Shown here: one piece after another, positions 26,809 to 34,873 of the stretch | Position numbering within the stretch: position 1 is the first letter of the stretch | How the letters are laid out: the number at the start of each line of letters is the position of its first letter | From: Thermodesulfobacteriota bacterium | GTDB lineage: Bacteria; Desulfobacterota; DSM-4660; Desulfatiglandales; Desulfatiglandaceae | Assembly (NCBI GenBank): GCA_028278625.1 | Contig: JANQDY010000108.1 | Span: forward strand, 1-43,552 | Length of the DNA: 43,552 bases | Direction of reading: 5' to 3' | Notes under the pieces: model-generated | Database searches by the model: none | The model's input: only the letters and a program-made list of their open reading frames with translations | Told to the model about the DNA's origin: nothing | Position numbers and translations under genes: made by a program

Positions 26809-27576
26809 CTATACGAGCCTGGTGATTCCCTCCGCAACCGACGGATAATCCTCCAAGATTCGCCGGTCATGTCCCGGAAAAAGAAGGTCCTCCGTTGATA
26901 CCGTTTTGCGCAGCTTGTCATAGGTGTTCATCCAGCCCACCAGATCGACAATAAGGACGCTGGGCCAGTCTTCCCTGAAGTTGCGAAATACGTGGGCGCT
27001 GTCGGACCCCAGGATTGCCGTGCCCTTTGCCGTATTCACCGAAACGGCCTGCAGCGCCACGGTGTGACCAGGGGCCAGCAGACACCGGATACCAGGCAAA
27101 ATCTCCTGATCGCCATTGATCAGAACCAGACGGTCCGTGCCTTGAAGGGACTTCAGATACTCCGTGGAGGCCGGATCGGAGACGAGCCTGAAAGGGGGCC
27201 TCTGTGCGATGGGATCCTTCGCCCAAAACCGGAATTCATCTTCTTGGATATAGAACCTGGCGTTGGGAAAAAGGTCCACGCCGTTCACATGGTCGAAATG
27301 CATATGGGTGATGACAACATGCCGAGCGTCGACGGCCCTTACCCCCATCCGTAAGAGCACCTCTTCGGGGTTTTCATATCCCTCAAGCTGCCGCTCCGCG
27401 GCCAATTGCGGGGCTATCCCCGCATCGACGATTACGGTTTCCCCTCCCCCCCGAATGCACCAGAAATAATAATTGACCGTTTCGGTCCTGTCCCAATCCT
27501 GGTACCACATCAGATGGGCACCGGTTCTCATAAAGGGACCCGCATATTTGAGGGCATAAATCTCATATTCCGTCAC
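26809..27576 (-). CDS. Metallo-beta-lactamase-fold hydrolase (lactonase-like)
   Basis: The 255-residue protein has the binuclear zinc motif THMHFDH (H91-x-H93-x-D95-H96). The later ligands follow in LLAPGHTV, ILGSDSAH and LLFPGHDR, in the order seen in N-acyl-homoserine-lactone lactonases and related hydrolases. It may open a lactone or cleave another ester-like bond; the substrate is not determined by sequence. The GTG at 27576 has AAGGA upstream and gives a compact protein, while the frame can be extended to a TTG at 27621. It precedes the 7TM kinase on the same strand and might remove a signal that the kinase senses, but this is speculative. No LuxI or LuxR gene is visible. Confidence 0.85.
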   Translation of the reverse strand: MTEYEIYALKYAGPFMRTGAHLMWYQDWDRTETVNYYFWCIRGGGETVIVDAGIAPQLAAERQLEGYENPEEVLLRMGVRAVDARHVVITHMHFDHVNGVDLFPNARFYIQEDEFRFWAKDPIAQRPPFRLVSDPASTEYLKSLQGTDRLVLINGDQEILPGIRCLLAPGHTVALQAVSVNTAKGTAILGSDSAHVFRNFREDWPSVLIVDLVGWMNTYDKLRKTVSTEDLLFPGHDRRILEDYPSVAEGITRLV

Positions 27577-27843
27577 AATTTCTTCCTTAAGAGGATTTTC
27601 CGATGATCGTTGATCAAACAATGTCTAATCTTGAGGGAGTATAAGAAAAGCGGGGTTGCGGGTCAAAGGAAAAGGCGCCGCCAAAGACGTCCTGTCAAAA
27701 ACGGAAGTCAAGAGCCTGTTTTGACACTGCGTTTTTTGAGTGATTTCCAATTACTTATAATGTAACATCCGAAAAAGGCGGTTCACCTGCGCCGCTGGTT
27801 CAATCCCCGGAGCCCAAAAGCAAAAAACAAGACGGAGATTTTC

Positions 27844-28857
27844 ATGGAGACCATCTATACCTTTGACATAGAGAAAGCGGTTGTTGATTCCGTGACTGAA
27901 GTGTTTGATACAATGCTTTCAATGGATGTGGAGCATTTTGAGCAGATTAGCCAGTCCTACCTCTATGGTGAACGGATCCTGGGCTCTGTGAATTTTGTGG
28001 GCCATGTGACGGGAATCGTCAATATTCAAATCAGCCGGGAGTTCTCCAGGGAAGTCACCTGCGCCATGATGGGAATCGAAGATGAGGATATTGAAGGCAG
28101 TGAGGAGATCAAGGATGTTATTGGCGAATTGTGCAACATGGTGGGCGGGAGCGTAACATCCAATCTTCGTGATGCGGGCCTCAGCTGCAAGCTCTCTACT
28201 CCCGTTTTGACCACGGGAAAAGATTACAAATTCAAAACCCGGGACATGGCCCGTCACGAGTATCTGACCTTTTACCACGACAAGCACACCATTTTGGTCG
28301 ATGTGGGCATTAAATCCTCGGAAATGGAAAACGGAGCAGACGACCTCAATTCAGAAGCCGAAAAAAAGGAAGTGAAAACGGAACTTCACTCTTTCAGCGT
28401 CAAGGAGTCCATCACCAAATCCGTGCCCGAAGTATTTGACACCATGCTGGAAATGGATGTGCTGGCCTGTGACCCATCCCAGGTGGACCTGGAAAACGAT
28501 GTTCAGCGAATCGCGGGCTCCATCAGCATGTCCGGAACCATCCAGGGGCGGCTGAACCTTCAGACCACGGAAGCGTTTTCAAGAGAAATGACCGCCGCCA
28601 TGCTGGGCATGGAGACGGAAAAGATCGAAGATTTGGAGGAGGTAAAGGACGTCATTGGGGAAATCTGCAATATGATTACCGGAGCATTGAAATCAGACCT
28701 TTGTGACGCCGGCTACAACTGCGCGCTTTCACCGCCGTCCTTTACAACGGGAAGCGATTTCGAGATGAAAATGCTGCAGCTATCGAGACGTGAAGAATTC
28801 GGCTATCGGTTTGACGGGCATGCCCTAGTGATTATGGTGGGTCTGGAACCTTGCTGA
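27844..28857 (+). CDS. Tandem CheX-type phosphatase (two CheX domains)
   Basis: The 337-residue protein is an internal duplication: domain 1 at about 1-155 and domain 2 at about 183-337. Both start with an S-V-x-E-V-F-D-T-M-L-x-M-D segment and both keep the CheC/CheX phosphatase signature: E95 and N98 in VIGELCNMVGG, E273 and N276 in VIGEICNMITG. CheX proteins remove phosphate from CheY-type receivers as dimers. A fused pair could make the dimer within one chain. The start ATG at 27844 is preceded by ACGGAG. A TATAAT at 27756-27761 with a poor -35 may be its promoter. It converges with the HD-GYP regulator and sits among several receiver proteins it could act on. Confidence 0.9.
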   Translation: METIYTFDIEKAVVDSVTEVFDTMLSMDVEHFEQISQSYLYGERILGSVNFVGHVTGIVNIQISREFSREVTCAMMGIEDEDIEGSEEIKDVIGELCNMVGGSVTSNLRDAGLSCKLSTPVLTTGKDYKFKTRDMARHEYLTFYHDKHTILVDVGIKSSEMENGADDLNSEAEKKEVKTELHSFSVKESITKSVPEVFDTMLEMDVLACDPSQVDLENDVQRIAGSISMSGTIQGRLNLQTTEAFSREMTAAMLGMETEKIEDLEEVKDVIGEICNMITGALKSDLCDAGYNCALSPPSFTTGSDFEMKMLQLSRREEFGYRFDGHALVIMVGLEPC

Positions 28858-28893
28858 TGCCCAGAGGACAAGATGAGGAAATCCGACCCTCCG

Positions 28894-29937
28894 TCATCGA
28901 TCCCGGCTTTCCGCCAAAGGATTGAATTTTCCTTTGCCAACAACCCTCAAACAGGCATCCACCACTTCCGGATCATAGATCATGCCAATATTCCCGGAGA
29001 TCTCCTCAAGGGCCCTGTCAATGCCCATGGACGGACGGTAAGGCCTGTGTGATGCCATGGCTTCCATCACATCAGCGACAGCCATGATTCTCGCTTCCAG
29101 GAGAATATCCTTCCCTCTAAGCCCTCTTGGATACCCGGAGCCGTTCATTCTTTCGTGATGTTGGTATACAATCTGGGCCACCGGCCAGGGAAAATCGATC
29201 TCTTTGAGGATATCATAGCCCAGCTGGGCGTGGTCTTTTATGAGGCAGAACTCTATATCGATAAGACGGGATGGCCTGCTGAGTATTTCCGCCGGCACGG
29301 AGATCTTACCAAGATCGTGGATCATGCCGGCCATACGGATTCCCTTGACTTGATCTGTTGTCCATCCCATCTCCTCCGCCACGGCGGAGGCAAGTTCCGC
29401 CACCCGGCGCTGATGCCCGGCCGTATAAGGGTCCCTTGATTCCACGGTCAGGGCCATGACATGAATGACACCCTGCAGGGCCGCCTGGAGCTTGGCCGTA
29501 CGGTTTTCCACCATCCGTTCCAACTCCCCCAGGTAGATTTTCTTTTCCTTCTCCAGTCTTTGTCTTCGAAGGGCGCTGGAAATATTGATGATGATCTCAT
29601 TGAGTTTGAAAGGCTTGATGATATAGCCATAGGCCCCGATTTCGAGAGCCTTTTCGGCCAACTCAGGATCATCAATGCCGCTCACCATTATTACGGCGGT
29701 TTCAGGATAATTGGCGCGGATATGACTGATCAGGTCCATCCCCGACTCACCCGGCAGGCAAATGTCGCAGAGGATCAGATCAAAGACTTCCTCCTTCAAG
29801 ATGGCGCGGGCCTCTTCCGCGCTTGCCGCCAGTGTGCACTCCGGCCGGATTCTTCTGATGATCCGCAGAAGCGTACGGCAAACGGATTCCTCATCGTCCA
29901 CAATAAGAATCTTTCTTCCGTCGATTTTATTCTCCAT
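28894..29937 (-). CDS. Response regulator with HD-GYP domain (predicted cyclic-di-GMP phosphodiesterase)
   Basis: The 347 residues contain a receiver domain (8-122; phosphoacceptor D58, IIKPFK), a short coiled linker (about 125-150), and an HD-GYP domain (about 150-335). The catalytic elements are intact: H207-D208-LGK, the following DHAQLGYDIL, and HHERMNGSGYPRGL with G268-Y269-P270. RpfG-type proteins of this form hydrolyse cyclic di-GMP when the receiver is phosphorylated. It begins 9 bases after the REC-PAS-GAF hybrid kinase and ends a five-gene minus-strand run (hybrid kinase, CheR, CheB, hybrid kinase, HD-GYP), so it is a likely output of that run. Confidence 0.94.
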   Translation of the reverse strand: MENKIDGRKILIVDDEESVCRTLLRIIRRIRPECTLAASAEEARAILKEEVFDLILCDICLPGESGMDLISHIRANYPETAVIMVSGIDDPELAEKALEIGAYGYIIKPFKLNEIIINISSALRRQRLEKEKKIYLGELERMVENRTAKLQAALQGVIHVMALTVESRDPYTAGHQRRVAELASAVAEEMGWTTDQVKGIRMAGMIHDLGKISVPAEILSRPSRLIDIEFCLIKDHAQLGYDILKEIDFPWPVAQIVYQHHERMNGSGYPRGLRGKDILLEARIMAVADVMEAMASHRPYRPSMGIDRALEEISGNIGMIYDPEVVDACLRVVGKGKFNPLAESRDR

Positions 29938-29946
29938 ATCAGCCCC

Positions 29947-32900
29947 TTAAATTTTTCCGAGCACCTCCCTCACTTTCCGTGCCAGCTCATCGGGAGTGAA
30001 AGGTTTCTGAATAAAAGGGATTCCCTTATCGAGGACCCCGTGATGAACAATGGCGTTATCCGTGTACCCCGACGTGAAAAGCATTTTCAGGTCCGGTATG
30101 ATTTTCCGAATTTCATCAGCCAGGTCCCCGCCGCTCATTCCCGGCATGACCACATCGGTCAACACCAGGTGGATCACATTTTCTTGCTCCCGCAAGATGC
30201 GCAGGGCCTCCTCGCCATCCGGTGCGCAAAAGACGTGATACCCGTATTTCTTCAGGACCTTGACCACCATCTTGGTGACCATCTCGTCATCCTCAACCAG
30301 AAGCACCGTCTCGGAACCGTTGAACGTCTTTTTCACGATCTCCGCCTCTCTCGGAGGAGGTGAGTCCTTCTTAATCCTTGGAAGATAGATCTTGAAAGTA
30401 GACCCTTTTTCCGGCTCACTATAGACCCAGATGTTTCCCTTGCTCTGCTTCACAATGCCGTATACCGTGGACAGCCCGAGGCCCGTTCCCTTGCCTTTTT
30501 CCTTGGTGGTGAAGAAGGGTTCAAAAAGCCTGGACCGGACATCTCTCGTCATCCCCGTTCCCGTATCACTGACGGCCAGCATCACGTAAGGACCCGGTGC
30601 CGTCACCATGTGAGTATTGGCATATGCTTCGTCCAACACCACATTTTTTGTCTCTATGGTGAGACACCCGCCTTTTGGCATGGCATCCCTGGCGTTGGCG
30701 CAGAGATTCATGATCACCTGTTCCATCTGTCCCACATCCACCTCTACCTTTCCAAGGCCCGGGTCCAGGTCCGTTACTCCCAATGAGATGTCCTCGCCAA
30801 TGATGCGATGAATCATCTTTCCCATTTCTTCCACGACGCTGTTTAGATTGACCACTTCCGGTCGAAGGATCTGCTTCCGACTGAAGGCCAGGAGTTGGCG
30901 GGTCAACACCGATGCCTTTTTTCCCGCGTTCTTGATCTCATCGACCAGCTCATAAAGGGGATGATCCTTGCCGGTATCCATCAGAATCAAATCGGAGTTA
31001 CCGATAACCGTGGTTAAGAGGTTGTTGAAGTCATGGGCAACGCCGCTGGCCAATGTGCCAACGGCTTCCATCTTCTGGGATTGACGGAGCTGCTCCTCCA
31101 TCTCCCTTTCCTTGGTGACATCGCTGTAGAATGCCACGATACACCTCTGGTCGTCTATGACGGACCCGGTTCCAAGGACATCCACGTGGATGACGCAGCC
31201 GTCTTTTCGGAGGCACGCAAGATGCATGACGGGGCGGCTCTCCCCACGGGTCATCGCCTCGAAATCGGTCATGATGCGATCCATGGATTCCGTGGGATGG
31301 ATATCCTGAACTCCCAGCCCAAGCAATTCTCTCTCCGAATACCCCAACATCTCGCATAGGGCCGGATTACAGTACCTGAACCTCCCGGTCTCCGCGTCCG
31401 CCACCAGTATGCCTTCGCTGCCCCCTTCAAAGATGGTTCTGTATCGCCGCTCGGCTTCCTTTAGTGCTTGCTCTTGCCCAATGGATGCCAGAGCAAACGC
31501 GATATCGCCGGCGATTTCCACGAACAAAGAGGTCTCCTCCTCGTCATTGATGAATTCCGTTGGGACGGCGATTCCCATATAGCCGTATCGGTGGTCCCCG
31601 TGGTTCAGCTCAATGGTAATCCCGCCGTTCATTCCACAATCGTCCCCTGCCAGAGGGCAATCCCTGCATACGGCGGCGCGATCCACTACGACGTTCGCGC
31701 CGGATTCCCCCTGGCCGCGAGAAAAGCATTCAGGTGTCTCCCCCCGCTGAAACTGACGCATCAATTCAGAGAAGTGGGTGTCGTCAAATCCGGCTTGCGC
31801 GCCCACCGCACGATCTGTCGAGCCGCCGGTTAAAACGATCCATGCGCCCTTTAGGCTGCGGCGGGTATGTACCAGCTTCTCACAGGCTGTTTGAATGAGC
31901 TCCGTTCGCTGCTTCTGGGTCACAATCAGCCGGTTGACGTTTCGGATGGATCGCAGGACCCCGTTGATGTGCTCAAGGCGGGCATGAGCACGTTTGCGCT
32001 CGATCATGAGGGTGACCTGCCGCGCCAACTCGTCTATGAGATCCTGTTCTTCCTTTAAAAAGCACTGCCCATTCAGTGCCGATCGTTCCGCCAGGTAGCA
32101 GACTTCCACGGTTCCGACCACCTTCATGGAGAGCACGATGTCGGCCGACTGCCGCCACATGGTTTCCCTGAAACCATTCGAGGCAAATTCTCTCTCCCCA
32201 TAGACGATGCGGGCGCGAGCCGTCTCGGGGTAACGATAGCCTTGCGGTATCAGTTCCACCGCCGACTTGAGCGCCTCGTCCACGGATAATGACGGTTTTG
32301 CGAAAAGGCTCGAAACGCCGTAAAGACAATCGATTTCCCCGACCCTCTTTTTGAGAGCAACGGTCTTTTCCTCGACCAGATTTTCCAACCCCTGTTGATA
32401 ACGGTTCAGTTCCGCTTCCGCCGCTTTGCGTTTGGTGATATCACGGATGATGCCCACGGTGCCGACAAAGGAACTGGAGCGGCCCCCTGCCGTGTCGGCA
32501 TACAGGCCGGAACTGTTCACTTCGGCGGCAATTATGGGCTGGCCGCTGCTATGCAGTTCGCCGGGAATTTCCCGCCTGGCCAATCGGGAAACAAGGCGCA
32601 CCTCCATGGCGATGGTCTTTCTGGATCCTGTTCGGCGCTCATCAAAAAGCTTGGGTGCGCCCTCATCGCCCGTGTTTTCTCCGGAAACCCCAGGGAGTAC
32701 AAAGCGACGGCTGACGCTCTCGATGTCAGCGGGGAAAACAATTTCGGAAAAAGGCCGCCCCATCAATTCTTCGGGATGATATCCGAGAGACTGAACAGCA
32801 TCGTTTAAAAACGTGAATCGGCCTTCCGTATCGATGCGGTAGACGATGTCGGGGATCGTGGTAACAAGGGTCCGATAACGCTCCTCTGATGCGGATAAAT

Positions 32901-33312
32901 CAAGGACCCTTCGGGCGAGTTCTTTTTTTGCGGCTTGCAGATCCAGGAACACGCGAACTTTTGCCAGCAAAACGGCCGGGTTGTAGGGCTTCACGATATA
33001 ATCAACGGCACCGGCTTCGTATCCTCTGAAAATATCGATCTCCTCCCCATAGGCGGCAGTCACGAAGATAACGGGCAGGTTGGCTGTCTTGGGGTCACCC
33101 CGCAGGAGTTCGGCCAGCTCGTAGCCGTCCATCACGGGCATCTGCACGTCGAGAATGGCCAGTGAAAAATCATGGGCCAGCGTGGCGGTCAGCGCGTCAT
33201 TACCGTTTTTGGCCTCCACGATCTCGGCATCCACCTCGCTTAAAACCTGCCGGAGTGCGACGAGGTTCTCTTTCCTGTCGTCCACGATCAGGATTTTCTG
33301 GCTAATTTTCAT
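29947..33312 (-). CDS. Large hybrid histidine kinase: receiver-PAS-GAF-GAF-PAS-HisKA-HATPase-receiver
   Basis: A soluble protein of about 1121 residues. The N-terminal receiver (1-125, D55) is followed by a PAS domain (about 145-295), a GAF-like domain (about 320-440), and a second GAF-like domain (about 450-610). A PAS domain comes next (about 615-735), then HisKA with H760 in [17 protein letters not shown]. The HATPase has QVIMNLCANARDAM and GTGLGLST, and a receiver ends the chain. The second GAF carries a cysteine group, C549-R-D-C552-P and C559, with C529 upstream, that might bind metal or act as a redox switch. The ATG at 33312 is spaced correctly behind GGGAGG, better than the ATGs at 33318 and 33363. 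It lies 47 bases after cheB and 9 bases before the HD-GYP gene. Its receiver-first layout suggests it takes phosphate from the upstream kinase. Confidence 0.92.
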   Translation of the reverse strand: MKISQKILIVDDRKENLVALRQVLSEVDAEIVEAKNGNDALTATLAHDFSLAILDVQMPVMDGYELAELLRGDPKTANLPVIFVTAAYGEEIDIFRGYEAGAVDYIVKPYNPAVLLAKVRVFLDLQAAKKELARRVLDLSASEERYRTLVTTIPDIVYRIDTEGRFTFLNDAVQSLGYHPEELMGRPFSEIVFPADIESVSRRFVLPGVSGENTGDEGAPKLFDERRTGSRKTIAMEVRLVSRLARREIPGELHSSGQPIIAAEVNSSGLYADTAGGRSSSFVGTVGIIRDITKRKAAEAELNRYQQGLENLVEEKTVALKKRVGEIDCLYGVSSLFAKPSLSVDEALKSAVELIPQGYRYPETARARIVYGEREFASNGFRETMWRQSADIVLSMKVVGTVEVCYLAERSALNGQCFLKEEQDLIDELARQVTLMIERKRAHARLEHINGVLRSIRNVNRLIVTQKQRTELIQTACEKLVHTRRSLKGAWIVLTGGSTDRAVGAQAGFDDTHFSELMRQFQRGETPECFSRGQGESGANVVVDRAAVCRDCPLAGDDCGMNGGITIELNHGDHRYGYMGIAVPTEFINDEEETSLFVEIAGDIAFALASIGQEQALKEAERRYRTIFEGGSEGILVADAETGRFRYCNPALCEMLGYSERELLGLGVQDIHPTESMDRIMTDFEAMTRGESRPVMHLACLRKDGCVIHVDVLGTGSVIDDQRCIVAFYSDVTKEREMEEQLRQSQKMEAVGTLASGVAHDFNNLLTTVIGNSDLILMDTGKDHPLYELVDEIKNAGKKASVLTRQLLAFSRKQILRPEVVNLNSVVEEMGKMIHRIIGEDISLGVTDLDPGLGKVEVDVGQMEQVIMNLCANARDAMPKGGCLTIETKNVVLDEAYANTHMVTAPGPYVMLAVSDTGTGMTRDVRSRLFEPFFTTKEKGKGTGLGLSTVYGIVKQSKGNIWVYSEPEKGSTFKIYLPRIKKDSPPPREAEIVKKTFNGSETVLLVEDDEMVTKMVVKVLKKYGYHVFCAPDGEEALRILREQENVIHLVLTDVVMPGMSGGDLADEIRKIIPDLKMLFTSGYTDNAIVHHGVLDKGIPFIQKPFTPDELARKVREVLGKI

Positions 33313-33359
33313 GTTCATACCCTCCCGGGTCTGTTTCCCATTGTGTGATGCACCATGGA

Positions 33360-33950
33360 TCACACCCTTTGCCGTGGGCCAAGCGTTATCAGCAGCCTCC
33401 CTATCTCCTTTGCCTGCAATACCTTCTCCGCGGCTTTTGCGTCGATAGCGGATTTCGGCATGAAAGGGTACTCGGCGTCGTCCGGATCCTGGGCCACGGT
33501 CAGCCCCCCCGCCTCCCTGACCGACAACATGCCTTTGGCGCCGTCCGCACTGGCACCGGACAGAAGGACCGCAACCACCGCTTCTCCCCAGGCAACGGCA
33601 GCGCTATCGAAAAGCACATCGATGGAAGGCCGCGACCAGTTGACCCTTTCGTCCACCGACAGGCTGATGGTCCCGTTCCTTTCCACGAGCATATGGTAAT
33701 TGGCCGGAGCCACATATACCCGGCCACCCTCGATCCGGTCCTTGTCCCAGGGCTCGACCACCATGAGGGATGTGAGCCGGGCCAGATGCCTGGCAAAGGC
33801 CCCGTTATCATCAGGATGCAGATGCTGGGCCACGAGAACCGGCAGTTCAAGGTCTTTGGTAAGCAGCGAGAAGATGGCTGTGAGACCTTTGATGCCCCCT
33901 GCCGAACCGCCGATCACCACAGCCCGGAAAATTCTATTTTTCCGTTCCAT
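33360..33950 (-). CDS. cheB: CheB methylesterase catalytic domain, stand-alone
   Basis: The 196 residues are the CheB C-terminal catalytic domain alone, without the usual receiver. The catalytic triad is present: S16 in GGSAGG, H43 in QHLHP, and D136 in SGASADGAKG, where the common form is SGxxxDG. The enzyme removes methyl groups, or deamidates, glutamyl residues of coiled-coil receptors. Lacking a receiver, it cannot be activated by CheA in the usual way. The ATG at 33950 was preferred; a GTG at 33965 adds five residues. It lies 41 bases after cheR in the same run. Its target may be the coiled coils of the neighbouring hybrid kinase rather than a chemoreceptor. Confidence 0.92.
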   Translation of the reverse strand: MERKNRIFRAVVIGGSAGGIKGLTAIFSLLTKDLELPVLVAQHLHPDDNGAFARHLARLTSLMVVEPWDKDRIEGGRVYVAPANYHMLVERNGTISLSVDERVNWSRPSIDVLFDSAAVAWGEAVVAVLLSGASADGAKGMLSVREAGGLTVAQDPDDAEYPFMPKSAIDAKAAEKVLQAKEIGRLLITLGPRQRV

Positions 33951-33991
33951 TGAATCGCATCCCACCCGCCACGGGTCATTGGGAGCTCCAC

Positions 33992-34867
33992 CTACGGGAA
34001 TTTATGACCGGTATCCCCGGTTTTTTTATAGATTCTCGCTTGTTGGTCCACCACCGCATACCTGTCGCGGGCGTCGGTGAACCGCAGGCTTTCCTTAGTG
34101 CCGAGACACAGGAATCCTCCATGCACAAGGCTCTCCGTAAACAGGGCCAGTGCCCGCTCCTGCAGTTGCCGGTTGAAATAGATCAGAACATTCCGGCAGA
34201 ATACCAGGTGCATCTCCCCGAATACGCTGTCGGAAACCAGGTTGTGCCTCGAAAAAACCATGCGCTCCTTGAGCGCGCCATCCATGAGGGCGGCGTCATA
34301 CCGGGCGTGGTAGTACTCGGAAAAGGACTTCTTGCCGCCCGCCTGCTGGTAGTTTTTGGTGGCTGTCCGGAGCTTTTCAATCCCATAGATGCCCTCGCGC
34401 GCCCTTAAAAGCGCATCTTCATTAAAGTCGGTGGCATAGATGGTTGCCCGGTCGTAGATACCTTCCTCTTTGAGCACAATCGCCAGAGAATAAACCTCCT
34501 CGCCGGTGCTGCACCCGGCGTGCCAGATCTTAAAGTGGGGCCAGGTTCTCAGCAAAGGGATCACCTTCTCTCTCACGGCCCGGTAAACGAGCGGGTCGCG
34601 GAACATCTCGGTTACCCCCACGGAGAAGTACTGGACCAGGCGGGAAAAAAACTCGCCGTTCTTTATGACTTTGGGGACCATCTCAGATATTGAAGCGTAC
34701 CGGGCTTTGGATGCAAACTGTCTAATCCTGCGCTCGATGGAAGCCCGGGCGTAGGAGCGGAAGTCGTAGCCATGGCAACGGTAGATGGCCTCCAGAAGGA
34801 GGTCGATTTCGATCTCCTCGATTCTGGATTTCGGAAGTTGGTTTTTGACTGCTCCCATTTTGCACAT
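33992..34867 (-). CDS. cheR: CheR protein-glutamate methyltransferase
   Basis: The 291-residue protein has the CheR N-terminal helical domain (about 15-75, with YDFRSYARASIERRI) and the SAM-binding domain. The latter includes FKIWHAGCSTGEEVYSLAI and LVFCRNVLIYFNR, plus ATDFNEDAL. It methylates glutamates on coiled-coil receptors using S-adenosylmethionine. It starts 6 bases after the stop codon of the 4HB-HAMP-GAF hybrid kinase (34874-38572), so the two are coupled, and it is followed by cheB. There is no CheA, CheW or receptor gene in the run. This suggests that the kinase itself or an unlinked receptor is the substrate. The start could also be the ATG at 34858. Confidence 0.94.
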   Translation of the reverse strand: MCKMGAVKNQLPKSRIEEIEIDLLLEAIYRCHGYDFRSYARASIERRIRQFASKARYASISEMVPKVIKNGEFFSRLVQYFSVGVTEMFRDPLVYRAVREKVIPLLRTWPHFKIWHAGCSTGEEVYSLAIVLKEEGIYDRATIYATDFNEDALLRAREGIYGIEKLRTATKNYQQAGGKKSFSEYYHARYDAALMDGALKERMVFSRHNLVSDSVFGEMHLVFCRNVLIYFNRQLQERALALFTESLVHGGFLCLGTKESLRFTDARDRYAVVDQQARIYKKTGDTGHKFP

Positions 34868-34873
34868 TCGCTT

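Noticed and set aside
29461..30363. Plus-strand open frame of 300 codons
   Set aside because: It is antisense to the HD-GYP and hybrid-kinase genes with no recognisable domain. Long shadow frames are expected at this base composition.
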